Source: Cephalotus follicularis
Taxonomy: Eukaryota; Streptophyta; Magnoliopsida; Oxalidales; Cephalotaceae
NCBI GenBank assembly: GCA_001972305.1
Contig: BDDD01000268.1
Coordinates: 515,719 to 579,718 of the forward strand
Length of the DNA stretch: 64,000 nt
Direction: 5' to 3'
A program made the translations under genes and the position numbers. The notes below the pieces were generated by a model, which saw only the letters and a list, made by a program, of their open reading frames with translations, made no database searches and had not been told where the DNA came from. Shown in pieces: positions 13,168 to 25,219 of the stretch. Numbering within the stretch: the stretch's first letter is position 1; the number at the start of each line of letters is the position of its first letter.

Positions 13168-13398
13168 ATGTCGCAGAGAGCAAGCCGGCATGAAAGGAGG
13201 CCATCACAGAGTGTATTCATGTCATTCGATAATCTCAGTGCTCCTCTCTCTGAGAACGGCAAAGATAAGGCTGCATCGTGCAATCAGCTGACTCAGCCAC
13301 CAAAGCAGATTCAAGCCCCACTTCCTCCCGTAGTGGTTTTGGCTTCGGTGGAGTCGCGAGAGAATGTACCAAAAGAGGAGAAGGAGGCGACAGATTAA
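13168..13398 (+). CDS. Possible small basic/serine-rich protein, 76 aa
   Basis: A single-exon frame that reads MSQRASRHERRPSQSVFM at its start and ends in an acidic tail (PKEEKEATD). I chose the ATG at 13168 because it follows an A-rich leader and a TATA-like AATAAATAC at about 13098. An earlier in-frame ATG at 13123 adds a Lys-rich stretch that looks like leader sequence. The RRPSQSVF motif resembles short uncharacterised plant proteins I vaguely recall, but no function can be named. It has no membrane segment and no signal peptide. Local base composition is clearly richer in G+C than its flanks, which favours coding. It could also be chance. Confidence 0.4.
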   Translation: MSQRASRHERRPSQSVFMSFDNLSAPLSENGKDKAASCNQLTQPPKQIQAPLPPVVVLASVESRENVPKEEKEATD

Positions 13399-13559
13399 TA
13401 CTTGCATTAATTGTAATTTTTATCTTTGGTTTATGAATTATGGTTTGTTTTGAATTTTTAATGATTTGAATAGTTTTTATTTCATGATGGAGTCGAATGT
13501 TAACGGTGTCTGCATTTTTCATTCGTCAGCACGTGCGAATTGGATTCTGCACTCTATAT

Positions 13560-13960
13560 GGATGGTTTTCTACGAAAATCGAAACAAAATCGAACTGAGA
13601 TGATCGAATTTTTAATTTATGCTAACCAAAATCAAACTGTCACAGTAAGAAATCAAACCGAATAGAATTGAACACATCGGTTTGGTTCAATTTTTTAGTT
13701 TTTTTTTTGTTCATTTGCTCAACTCTAACACCAATTGGTATTATTATACAGGTTATATATTAATATTCAGTATTTTTAATAAATATATGGTACGATTCGG
13801 TTTATATGAGTTTTTTTATTTCACATAACCTAAACCGAATCAAGATAGTTAATTTTTTAATTTATGCTTACCGAACCACCTTTATAGAAATCTGAACCGA
13901 ACACACCGGTTTGGTTCAATTCTTCGATTTTTTCAGTTCGTTTACAATCCTGTAAGAACC
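13560..13960. repeat. Degenerate direct repeat with AACCGAAC/GGTTTGGTTC motifs
   Basis: Two diverged copies (about 13577-13715 and 13805-13945) each carry CCGAA..., ACACA(T)CGG or ACACCGG, GGTTTGGTTCAATT and AATTTATGCT. Motifs of this kind fill the subterminal regions of plant non-autonomous hAT elements. I could not find clean ends or a target duplication. Confidence 0.4.
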
Positions 13961-14363
13961 AATATTATGTGAGAATGTGAGATTTGTTGCTCAAAATTTA
14001 AAAGTATTAGATAGTTTTAGGCAAATTGATATCAAAGTTGATCATATAGATAACTGAAATTGAAAAAAATAATAACTTACTATCTATCGTTCTAACAAAA
14101 TTAATTTAACTGGTGCGGATGGTAGATATGATTTATTGTATAATATTTTTAAGTTTATCACATAAATATATATATTTTTAAACTAGACGTTTTGTATATA
14201 ATTTTTAATGATGTTTTATTGCCGTGCTAAACATATCAAATTATGCTTCTTCAAAAATATTAGTAAAGTTAACATTTGTTCTAAAGTAGATATAAATTTG
14301 AAGAATTGAATAATTGTACAGGTTTTTTTTTTTTAAAAAAAACTCAGCATTAAGTTTAGATAA

Positions 14364-15008
14364 TGATATGGGAAAAATCCCTTTTAAACCTGATGACACG
14401 TGTCAGGGGAGGAGGACAGCAGCTGTCCTCTCAAGAAATGAGAGCATGGCTTATGTGTCTTGTCATTAATTAAGGAAAAGGTCTCCCAAATAGTCTGACA
14501 CGCCAGACAGGCCAGGAAGCCAGTCTCACACGCCCGCGCAACCACACAGATAGGCTGACACCCCATCACATAAGTGTGAGGAAATAGGCTAACAAGCCGC
14601 CACAGCCCTCCACTCCATTAATGGGCTTGCGGCTATGCACACAAAAGGGGGAGGAGACCAAGGGAAATGCCAGGGCCGCTGACGTCCTCTCCCTAGGGGC
14701 AGCCAACTCCCGATTGGACGCTCATCAATCACAGGCGTTCCTATAAATACTAGTTCAACAGTCAATACAAAGGTCAGCCATTTTTCTAGCACATAAAGAA
14801 CCTGCTTATTCTCTATACAACTGCTAACTCGAGCGTCGGAGTGCCCCCGGGAGAATAACCTACTGGACATTCTACCATTCTCTCTTGCTCGTGCAGGGAT
14901 TGTCAGCCATCACCTCGCACCCTTTCTCGGACATTTTTCTGCGTTCCCTTAAACAAATCAAGCCCTTACACGCGGGGTACTGTTGTAGGAGAGATTTCTG
15001 TATCAACA
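14364..15008 (+). repeat. 5' LTR of the Tat element
   Basis: Starts TGATATGGGAAAAATCC and ends GTATCAACA. A TATA box CTATAAATAC lies at 14741-14750. The region downstream is shared with the solo LTRs at 8935 and 30803 (GGAGTGCCCCCGGGAGAA, and the CGGGGTACTGTTG end). Confidence 0.9.
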
Positions 15009-15028
15009 GTTGGCGCCGTCTGTGGGAA
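15009..15028 (+). other. Primer-binding site of the Tat element
   Basis: Directly after the LTR comes GTTGGCGCCGTCTGTGGG. The TGGCGCC core fits a tRNA 3' end, as in other Tat elements; the exact tRNA was not checked. Confidence 0.75.
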
Positions 15029-15053
15029 GCGCAGCGAAAAGTCATCTAGAACC

Positions 15054-16800
15054 ATGCCTTCGAGGAAGAACGTTAACAACTACTCCACAGCAGGTGGAAG
15101 TCAACGTACGGCGGGGAACGACCCAACCCAAATCAGTCAAGTGGCCATGGACGTCGAGCAGGTTCCGGTTACGGGGGAGCAGCTCAATCGTCTGCTCCAA
15201 GGGGTGGAGCGTATTACCGATTTGTTGGTTACAACTTTAGTCAACCAACAACAGCAAGCCGGGCCTGTTCAGCATGTGGTCCGAGGAGTTTCTGGTCCCA
15301 ACAGACCAGAGGTGGAGGCACGGCACCCACGAGGTGCCAGGCGAAACCCGTCGAGGGGAGACGAACTTCCCCTTAGGCGGTCAAGGGACAACATTCCCCT
15401 GGGGAGGAGATCTGAGATCAACGCATCTCAGCGGGCAGAGTCCTCGACCACCCGGGACCAACCTAACAACCCCAGGAGAGTGCGTCCTGAGTGTCAGACG
15501 ATGGAGGTGGACCCCCAAGGGGAGGCCAGAGGCGTAGAGCAGGCGCCGACGCTTACCAACGCTTCGCGCAGAGCAGGAGCGGAGCAGGGGAGCAGGCACG
15601 ACCACACAACCACAGTGGCTGGGGGGTCGCGTGTTTCTAGCAGGGTTAGGAACATCGAAGACGTGGAGCAAACAATGAACAGAAGGCTTGCAGAGGTGGA
15701 GAAAAGGCTCCAAGGAGCCGAGAAGCCGAAGGGATACCTGGCGGAGGTGCGCAGCCTCAGTGCCCATCCGTTCATGACAGAGATCATGGCGGAGCGCATC
15801 CCCAGTGGATTCCGGCTCCCCAGACTCGACAAATATGACGGGTCCACGGACCCCCTCCAGCATGTCCGTACCTACATCCAAACTATGTTGGTGCACCAGG
15901 CTTCAGACGTCACACTCTGCCGAGGGTTCCCGTCCACACTAACTGGAGCCGCCCAGTCTTGGTTTTCGACCCTGGCCCAGAAGTCAGTAGGGGACTTTGA
16001 TCAAATCACGGAGCTGTTCGTCACCAAATTCATGAACAGCACCACGCAGAGGAGAAATGCTACCCATCTGATCAACGTGGTGCAAAGAAGGGATAAGTCA
16101 TTAAGGGAATACCTAACCAGGTTCAACAAGGAGTCTCTCACGGTGAAGGACCTGGAGCCATCTTTCGCCATGACGGCACTAAGCAACGGCCTGAGAAACA
16201 ACTCCTCTTTCACCTTCTCCCTTCTGAAGAGACCTGCCATGGACATGGCAGACCTGCTAAGGAGTTCGGAGAGATATGTGAATGCAGAGGAGGAAATGGC
16301 GGCCAGGAAACAAAAAACTCCCTGGTCGGGCCATCAGGAGGATGGGGGAGCCTTCAGGAAATGTCCCCGGGAAGAAGGAAAATAAGAGGGAGAGGTCGGA
16401 CCTGACCAAGGACGATCTTCGGCACAAGCTCTCCAGGAGGGAAGGCGCGACTCAAGGGGGAGCACATATCCCTTTCTACAACCACTTCGCCCCCCTCCTG
16501 GACACCCGCACAAGGATACTTGCCATGTAGCAAGATAAGGTCCCCATTCAGTGGCCTGAGAAGTTGAGATCCCCAGCAGAGAGAAGGGACGTAGAAAAAT
16601 ATTGCCGGTACCATCGTGACCACGAGCACGATACCGAAGAATGCAGGCAGCTGAAGAATCAGATCGAGGATCTGATCCGAATGGGGCATTTGCGCAAGTA
16701 TGTGGATAGAGAGGCTCCCCAAGGCAGAAGGGAGCAGAGGAGAGAAGAAGCTCCTCGGCCGGATGAAGGGCAGCAGCAGAAGCCCATGGGTGTTATCCAC
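15054..16800 (+). mobile_element. gag region of the Tat element
   Basis: The N-terminal half is charged and low complexity, with a coiled-coil-like stretch (VEQTMNRRLAEVEKRLQ). The Ty3 gag core follows (FRLPRLDKYDGSTDPLQH ... GAAQSWFSTL ... RFNKES). Near 16600-16720 is the Cys/His motif of Tat gags (YCRYHRDHEHDTEECRQL) followed by LIRMGHLRKYV. Gag would form the virus-like particle. Fossil copy. Confidence 0.85.
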
Positions 16801-16939
16801 ACCATCTCTGGGGGGGTCGCATCTGGCGGCGACCATAAGAATGCCAGGAAAGCCTATGGGAGGCAGTCCCTGGCGGTGCAGCAGGTCCATCACAGCAAGA
16901 GGCTAAGGACCGGTGGAGATGAGGAGGTTATATCATTCT

Positions 16940-19460
16940 CCGAGGCGGACTACGAGGGGGTACGTCTCCCTTATGACGATCCATTGGTAGTGACTCTTAT
17001 GGTGGAACTTTTCACCACGAAAAGAATCCTGATTGACAGCGGCAGCTCGACCGACATCCTGTACAAACACTCATTTGATCAGTTAAGGATACCGGTCGAC
17101 CAGCTGAAGCTAGTAAAGACCCCCCTGGTCGGATTTGCAGGGGAGATGGTCCATCCTTTGGGATCCATCGACCTGTCGGTGGTAGCAGGCATAGCTCCTC
17201 GCCAAACCCAGGTGCAGATGACCTTCCTGGTGGTTGACAAGCCCAGCCCATACAACGCGATAATCGGGCGATCGGGGCTGAACCTGATGGAGGCGATAGT
17301 GTCTACGAGGCACCTACTCATGAAGTTTCCCACAAGGTTTGGTGTGGGAGAAGCCAGAGGGGACCAGCAGGCGGCCAGGCAATGTTATAAGACTGCCATT
17401 GCGGACCGCGGGAAGGACAAGGTCCTCCCCATCGCTAACGTGGAGCTAAGGGGGGACGTGGAGCCTGAGCGTCCACGACCCGTTGAAGACGTGGTCCAAA
17501 TGCCACTGGAGGCGGGCAACTCCGAGAGAGTCTTCCAAGTCGGCTCACATCTCGGAGAGGTGGAGCAGGGGGAATTGATAACATTCCTCCGAAACAACAG
17601 AGATTTCTTTGCCTGGTCGGCGGAGGAGGTCCCCGGGATCAGCCCAAGCGTAATAGCTCATAGATTAAGTGTGGACCCGGCGAGGACCTCGACCAGGCAG
17701 AAGAAGAGGAACTTCGCTCCCGAGCGTCAGCAAGCAATAGCCAATGAGGTGAGCAAGCTTATACAGGCAGGGTTCGTAAGGGAGGTGCAGTACTCGGACT
17801 GGCTGGCGAACCCCGTTCTAGTCAAAAAGGCAAACGGCAAGTGGAGGATGTGCATTGATTTCACAGACCTCAACAAGGCTTGCCCTAAGGATCACTTCCC
17901 CCTTCCAAAGATAGACCAGCTGGTGGATGCGACATCGGGCTACGGAATGTTGAGCTTTTTGGATGCTTACTCAGGGTACAATCAGATCCCTATGTATGAG
18001 CCCGATGAGGATAAGACAGCTTTTGTCACCGACCGGGGGATGTATTGTTACAAGGTCATGCCCTTCGGTTTGAAGAATGCAGGGGCTACCTACCAACAGC
18101 TGGTCAACAAGATCTTTGAGCCCCAGATTGGGAGAAACATGGAAGTCTATGTCGATGACATGCTCGTCAAAACCCCAGGCAGGAGCCCCCATATCAAAGA
18201 CCTGGAGGAGACGTTTGAGGTGCTAAGAAGATACCAAATGAAACTCAACCCTTCTAAGTGCACTTTCGGGGTCACATCGGGAAATTTCCTGGGGTTCATG
18301 GTCTCGGACAGAGGAATAGAGGCCAACCTGGAGAAGATCTCGGCGGTCCAAGATCTAAGGCCCCCCCAAACTGTCAGGGAGGTGCAAAAAATGAATGGAA
18401 AGATAGCGGCCTTGAGCAGGTTCGTTTCGAAGTTGGCAGAGAAATGCCTCCCTTTCTTTAGGGTGCTAAGGGACCCCAAGGGGTTTTCCTGGTCAGATGA
18501 ATGTCAAGCAGCCTTCGACAAGTTGAAGGAATACCTGGCCTCCCCGCCCCTAATCTCAAAGCCTAAGGATGGGGAGGACTTGTATTTGTACCTTGCGGCC
18601 GCCCCGGGCGCAGTGAGTGCAGTGTTGGTCAGGGAGGAAGAGAAGGTTCAGAGGTCGGTGTACTATGTGAGCAAAGCGCTAAATGATGCTGAGGGCAGGT
18701 ACCCGGAGGTGGAGAAGTTCACCTATGCTTTAATCATCATGGCGAGGAAGTTAAGGTCGTATTTTCAAGCCCATACAATCAAAGTTCTGACAGACAAGCC
18801 GCTCAAGCAAGTTCTCGCGAAGCCTGACACTTCGGGCAGACTAATTAAGTGGTCAGTCGAGCTAGGCGAGTATGATGTGAAGTTCGAAGCCAAACCAGCG
18901 ACCAAGTCACAGGTCCTGGCTGACTTTGTTGGAGATAATACACCTACGGAGTGTATGGAGGAGGACCCCTCCGAGAGCGAGAGGGAGAGCTGGAAGTTAT
19001 CCGTGGATGGCTCTTCCTGCATCACGGGCAGTGGAGCAGGGGTGGTACTGGTAAGTCCAAGTGGGTGGACATTGGAGTATGCTCTGAGGTTTGGCTTCAA
19101 AGCCACAAACAACGAAGCTAAGTGGGGATCCCTTATAGCTGGGCTGACAATTGCGAAGCATCTAGAGGTGCAGAGGATAGAAGCCTCCAGCGACTCTCAG
19201 TTAGTGGTTGGTCTGGCCTGTGGAGAGTACGAGCCCCGAGAAGATTCAATGGCAAAATACTTGTCACTCTTTCAGAGTTTGAAGCCAGCTTTCGAAGTCC
19301 TCAGAGTCATGAAAATACCCAGAGCAGAAAACTCCCAAGCAGACCAGCTGTCTAAACTGGCCACGGCAGGAGAGCTAGAGAGGAATCAAACCGTGATGGC
19401 AGACTACCTGGATAGGCCCACCATCTCCGAGGTAGACGTGATGGACATTGACTTACCATA
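16940..19460 (+). mobile_element. Protease, reverse transcriptase and two RNase H domains of the Tat element
   Basis: Order: retropepsin-like protease with ILIDSGSSTDIL near 17020; RT with KWRMCIDFTDLNKACPKD, MPFGLKNAGATYQ and the catalytic YVDDM near 18150; Ty3 RNase H at about 18480-18900; a second RNase H at about 18990-19380 (LSVDGSS...GAGVVL, NNEAKWGSL, SDSQLVVG, RAENSQADQLSKLA). The extra RNase H is the archaeal-type domain known from Tat/Ogre/Retand elements. The catalytic signatures are readable. Fossil copy. Confidence 0.88.
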
Positions 19461-19509
19461 GGAGCCGAATTGGATGACCCCGTTTATTAATTAGCTAAGG
19501 GATGCAATC

Positions 19510-20688
19510 TTGCCCGAGGACCCCACGGAGGCGAGGAAACTGGTGTACAGAGCAAACAGATTTCAACTCTGTGAGGGGATTCTTTACAAAAGGTCTTTTT
19601 CATTTCCCTGGCTGAGATGCCTGGCTCCCCTAGAGGCCGATTATGCTATAAGGGAGGTCCATGAAGGAGTGTGTGGCAGCCATATAGGGGGCAGGACGTT
19701 GTCCCACAAGCTGCTAAGGCAAGGCTACTATTGGCCAAATTTGCACCAAGATGCCATCGATTTGGTAAGGAGATGCGACAGGTGTCAGAGGAATGCGAAC
19801 ATAAGCAGAAGACCTTCTCAACCTCTGACATCCATAACGGCCCCCTGGCCCTTCGCACAATGGGGGATGGATTTCGTAGGTCCACTTCCAATGGCCACAG
19901 GCCAGAGGAAGTTCCTCATTGTAGCAGTGGATTATTTTACCAAGTGGGTAGAGGCGGAACCCCTGGCCACTATCACAGAGAAAAACACCGAAAGCTTCGT
20001 GTGGAAGTCCATCATCTGTAGATTCGGAGTCCCCAGGACAATAGTCTCAGATAATGGGAAACAGTTTGACTGCCAGGCTTTCCGTGACTTTTGCCAAGAA
20101 TGGAGAATAGAGCATAGGCTCGCCTCCGTGGCCTACCCTCAGAGCAACGGCCAAGCAGAGGTAATAAACAGAGAAATCATCTCGGGCTTGAAGAAGTGCC
20201 TTGAAGACAGCAAAGGAAGATGGACGGAGGAACTACCAAGTGTTTTGTGGGCATATAGAACTACTCCTTGGACTACCACCAGGGAGTCCCCATTCAATCT
20301 GTGCTTCAGAACGGAGGCCATGATACCGGTGGAGATTGGTGTCCAGTCACCAAGGGTTGTGCACTTCACAGAGCAAAATAACGAAGAAGGGCTCAGATGC
20401 CTCCTCGATCTGGTGGGAGAGCTCAGAGACAAGGCCGTCATCAGAGTCGCAGCTTACCAACAAAGGGTGAGCCATTACTACAACAAGAGGGTGAGCCCTA
20501 GACCACTAAGGCAAGGAGACCTGGTCCTGCGCAACTCAGCAATTTCAGACCCCACCGGGACTAGAGGAAAGCTAGCCCCTGCCTGGGAAGGGCCATACAA
20601 GATCACCAGAGTACTCCAACCAAGAACATTCAAACTTGAAACTCTGGGGGTAGGGAGATTGTCAGAGCTTGGAATGCCGAGTATCTGA
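19510..20688 (+). mobile_element. Integrase region of the Tat element
   Basis: The zinc-binding HHCC part is visible (HEGVCGSHIGG ... RRCDRCQRNA), then the DDE core (GMDFVGPLP, VSDNGKQF, YPQSNGQAEVINREI). A C-terminal region with LVLRN...GPYKI, the plant Ty3 GPY/F-like motif, follows. This is the usual place of integrase in Ty3 elements. Fossil copy. Confidence 0.88.
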
Positions 20689-20705
20689 GGAAATATTACC
20701 AATAG

Positions 20706-21840
20706 TTGTTAAATGTACACGAACTCAAAGAGGAAATAAAACACTCTTTTCGACTCTTCAAAAAAATTTGTACTCAAGACTATAGTTCCAAGTTTGCAAG
20801 GGACCGGAGACCCAATGTTCATGTCCTTAAACCTCTGAACAGCCACCGATCAATTCTGACAAAGCCTCCCCACCAGGGGAGCACCAAAAAGACCCCAAGG
20901 GGGCAGACTTAACAACTCTAAGCAGGGAAAAACTACCCCAGTTTCCCCCAAACTCTCAACTAATTCTAAGGAGACGTCATTTCATCCCGGCTACATACCC
21001 GAGGGTTCCATCGGGGCACACCAGACAAAGTGTCTCCAGGGGCCGGGCTGGTCTGAGGTCGGGAGCGCGGGTAAAACTAAGGCAGACTTCCTTTTCTTCC
21101 TTAACAACCGCGAGCCGGTCCGGGCTCCAGTGCCCGGGCTCTCCACCAGACCCCAGCTTGTGGTCGCTCAACCCCAGCATGGTACCTAGCACCTAACACA
21201 AAAAAGAGAGACTCCCACGGGAGTGTCCCCTGGTGGGGAACTTCCTCGGCCGGACCCAAAGTCGTGTCTTGAAAGGCGAATCCATGGGAACTCGCAATGA
21301 TCAAGTTCGCCGTACTGAGCGCTTGAATTCAAGTGTCCCTACGTGGACTGCAAGCTCAGACGACCTAGCTCGCCACTTGCTGAGCCAGACGACAACCTGC
21401 ACGGCAAACCCATAGGAACTTGTCCGGGAAGACCAGAAGCCTAGTCTACGGACGCAACAGAGCCTGCACAGGCCAAGTCTTTTTTGCCTAAGCACCTTTA
21501 AAACGAGGTGTCCCAAGGGGACTACCAAGCTTGGGCGATCAAAGTTTAAAGACGATCATACAATTCACACTTTGTTGTCCTAAGGGGACTACTAAGCTTA
21601 GGTGATCAAGTTCATCAAGTCAGAGACGGTTATACTATTTACACTTCATCATCCTAAGAGGACTGCCAAACCTAAGTGATCGATCGTGTCAAGTTATAGG
21701 AGTGTGATGTTTGCGTTCAACTGCCCTAATGGGGCAGTGCAGGCCCGGGAGGAGCGCAAGCGCCGCACGCAAGGCTGGCGGAGCCCGGGGCCAGGGAGCG
21801 CGATGCTCCCTAAGTGCTTTGTGAATTGTTAAAGGCAAAG
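20706..21840 (+). mobile_element. Noncoding 3' region of the Tat element, first part
   Basis: GC-rich DNA without a domain-bearing frame. At about 21505-21690 there are three diverged copies of a roughly 80-base unit around CCTAAGGGGACTACTAAGCT and GGTGATCAAG. Long untranslated 3' regions that vary between copies are a known feature of Tat elements. Confidence 0.6.
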
Positions 21841-21949
21841 AAACGAAATGGACAAGTTAAATATAAAAACACCTCATTGTATTAATAACTTGAAGATTAC
21901 AATGCTGAGAACAGAAAATTACATAGTAAAAACAAAAAAGAAAGCTAGC

Positions 21950-24690
21950 CTAGGCCTTGTCCCCCGAGGGTATGTCCACTATCGACGGGGGTGGGGGAGG
22001 GGCATCTTCTTCCATGGGAGGAGGAAGAGGAGGAGGGTCTTCATCGCTGAGACCGGGAGGGGGAGGTGGATCAACCCCGGCCGTTCGTGTCGGGGCGAAC
22101 TCCTCAGCAACGATCCGCGAGAGGGGCTCAATGTCAAAGGTTGCCCCGGCAGACGCATCGAAGGGAACAATGTCGTGACCGCGACCAGTGGGGACCTTGG
22201 GCATGACTCTGCTCCTCGTCAAAGGCTCTGAAGGACTCGTCCTCGGCCTCTTAGACCCCCTCCGGAATGAAGTCGTACTCAGCTACGGAAGGGCCGCAGA
22301 CGAAGGACTCTAGAGGGAGGTCCGAAAAGCACTCCACCATATTCCGGCAGGTGTAGTACCCCCGGCGAAAGTTGGATGAGGACTTCTTCAGGACCTCACG
22401 GTTGAAGTCCTCAGAGGCCTTGTAGAGCTCCACGGCCTGGTCCATTGCGTCCCGGTACTCCGTCGAGGCCTTGAAGTCCATGACAGCCATCTCTGCAGCG
22501 GCCCTGACCTTGGCATCTCCAAGCTCTTGACACTTGGCAACTGGCTGCTCAGAGCCTCAACCCGGGCGTCGAGCCCATCCGCCCGCTCTGCTAAGGAAAT
22601 TTTGAGCCCTCTCTCCCTCAAGACCTCCTGCACGGCCTCCTCTTTCTCTGCCGCAAGCCTTTCCTGGGCCTCCAGCACCTCCTTCAGTTGGGCGCGAGCC
22701 GCGGCCAAGGATCTGCCTAGCTTGGCGTTCTCGGCCCCCAGCCGCTCGTTTAGGCTGGACTCCTGGTCTGTCCTCTCCATTATGAGATGGGCATTGACCA
22801 TAGCCTGTGGAAAAGTGAACAAGTCAATACAAGCTTAGCAAAAAAGATTATAAGTCTAAAGAAGAAAGTCGAGGACATGTGGGCTTACCCGTTCGTAGCA
22901 CTGGTAGAGGTTGGTCCAAAGCTGGCTGACCGTCCACTCCTCCCTCAGCGCCGCCTCATAGGGGAACATGCCTGCCCGGCCCAGCTCCGTGGCCACCCCT
23001 GGCGTTCTCAGGCACACCCCAGCACGCTCGAGCTCCCCCAGAATATCCCTCACTTGCGCAAGCTCCGCGGCAGGATAGGGATGGTCGGGATCGCACAGGC
23101 GCTGTTCGACGGCCCCGCCCTCGGGGGCCTTCCCTTTCTCTGTCCGTGGCCTCTTCGTGGGGCGCCCCACCTCCCCGTCAGACATGGGCTCCCTAGCGGA
23201 GGCGTCCGGGACTTCCCGGACAGCTGCGGCGCCTTTAGCAGCTCTCGCCTCAGCATTCCGCACCGCCTCGGCAGCGCGCGGCTCCTCGGATGCCCGGGCC
23301 TTCGCAGCCCTGGCCTCCCTCTCATTCGCAGCAACGGCCGCCGCAGCCCTGGCCTCCCTGGCCGCCGCCGCCCTTGCTTCCCTAGCCTCCCTCTCCTCAG
23401 CATCACTGGCCGCCCTGGCCTCCGCAGATATGGTTTGGGGCAACTCCTCTAGCCTTGCCCTGGCCTCGGCCTGCCTAGCCGCCCTCCTCTCTGACGCCCT
23501 CCGCGACTTTTCCAGGGCCTTCTGCCTCCGTTCGGCTTCCCTCCTCTGCGTCTTGGGGTGCTCAGAGTGGGCCTGCTTGCGCCCAGCCCTGAGCAGTTTC
23601 ATAGCGGAGTCCTGGCGTGCCATCCCTGCGCAGATGAAGAAAGAAACAGTCAGAGACGTTGAAAGAGTTAGCACATACACAAAAATAAACTAGCCTTAGA
23701 GAAAGCATAGTACGGCTCTCTCCTCGCGGGGCCGCGGAGGAAGCAGCTCTGCCATGACCGTCTAGCTCTCTCTCTCCCTACGCCCCTGTGGGCCCTTCCT
23801 CGACCTCCAGCTCCATCCTAACCATGTGGCCCACAGACATGCTCAGCCCATGCCTCCGCAGACGGTCCTCGGACACAACCTTTAGCACGTCCTCCGACTC
23901 AAGGGCCGAGAGCCTCCTCAAGTCCATTGCCTCTTCCCTGGTCAGGAAACACCTCTGGTTCAGGCGCCCGGTGTCTAGTGAGTCTACCCAAGGGCAGGGC
24001 GTGAAGCCGGGGAGGTTCTTGACCAGGAAGTACTTCTCCCTCCAGCGCTTGACTGACTTGGTGTTCTCTACCAGCAGTTTGGGGCGACTTACACGCGACT
24101 TGAAGTGGAAGCCGCACTTCTTCGGAGTAGGAGCCACAGTATGGAACTCCTTGAACAATCCAATGGTGGGCACCGCCCCCGCTTCAAGGCACCGCACGAG
24201 GAACCCCACGATAAACCCCAGGACTGAGCTTGCAACATGGAGGGGTGGATCTGGTAATGCCTGAGGACTGTGATGGCGAAGGGAGGCAGGGGGAGCCTCA
24301 ATCCATGCTCCAAGGCGTCCTGGAACACCACTAAATGCCCCAGCCGGCTCACGGTAGTGGACCGGGGGTCGGCTGGGATCTCCAAGTCCAGTCCGCCAAG
24401 GATGGCGTACTCCTTGTCCAGCTGCGCCATCTTGTGTGGATGCATGGTGGACTCCTCAAAGTCTGCCCGGAAGACCTGGACCCCGGCCCCGGTGGCCTCA
24501 ACGTTGGGGTTCCCGGCGGCGGAGGCCCCCATCTCTACCTCCATGTCTAGGGGGCGGACAACCACTGTTACTCCCGTGGACGCACGGGCGACCGCTTCAG
24601 GGCCCCTGAGGAGTCTCTTTGTTTGCTTCGTTCTCTCCATAGGGTTGCCAGAGAGAGAGGACGAGGAGGACGAGGTGGTCATGTGTAGTT
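21950..24690 (-). mobile_element. Antisense reading-frame cluster of the Tat element (putative gypsy-type transposase family, PF04195-like)
   Basis: Several minus-strand coding blocks lie in order. At about 24682-23780 is a block with LDLEIPADPR, RLGHLVVFQDALEHGLRLPL and KRWREKYFLVKNLPGF, which recalls the domain that databases call putative gypsy-type transposase. At about 23680-22890 is an Ala/Arg/Glu-rich coiled coil (REARAAAAREARAAAAV), then a second coiled coil (ERLAAEKEEAVQEVL) near 22800-22500, and a Pro-rich acidic end near 22220-21950. Stretches between the blocks look like introns. Antisense extra ORFs between pol and the 3' LTR are known in the Tat lineage; their function is unknown. 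The cluster is treated as a fossil part. Confidence 0.65.
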
Positions 24691-24845
24691 CGGACAGGGG
24701 AAAGGGTGAACGGAGATAGGCTCACCTTGGTTCTTGCGTTAGAGAGAAGGTGAAGGTTGAAGGTTTGAGGGTCAAAGGCTTTTTCTCTTTCTGTAGCTCT
24801 TAGGGTTTCAGAATGCGTAAAGAGATCCCTTGGAGGAGAAAGGGG

Positions 24846-24853
24846 TATTTAAA
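24846..24853 (-). promoter_or_regulatory. Candidate antisense TATA box in the Tat element
   Basis: On the minus strand, TTTAAATACCCC lies about 165 bases upstream of the first ATG of the antisense cluster (24682), followed by a leader-like stretch with AAACCCTAAGAGC. Position and spacing fit a core promoter for that cluster. Sequence reading only. Confidence 0.45.
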
Positions 24854-25219
24854 GGCCCATATGGCGAATCTGGACCGTAGATCCTAGGGTCCATCAAGGG
24901 TGGAGATCCCCCTGTCAGCTCAGGGGTGGTTAACGAGGGGTCATGCGCTGGCATCGAAACGTCAAGCATTAAAAGATCTTGAAGTGACACGCGCAGGTAT
25001 CGAAACGTCAAGCATTTAAGGTCTCGAAGGGACCTACGCAGGGATCGAAGCGTCAGGCGTTTAATGAAATCCCAAATTTACGGCGTAATGATGAGCATTG
25101 TGCGAAAGGGGGGGTGGCTCGAGGCGACACCTGTCGCACCCTACCACGTTGAGGGTTAGGGTGGTTTGCTAGACTTGGACCTAGTTCACCCAACAGAGGA
25201 ACCTAGTAAGGTCACACGA

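Noticed and set aside
16354-16893. Minus-strand frame of 179 residues opposite gag
   Set aside because: It mirrors the sense coding strand of the retrotransposon and has no domain.
23157-23693. Plus-strand Ala/Ser-rich frame of 178 residues
   Set aside because: It is the reverse shadow of the Ala/Arg-rich antisense coiled coil.
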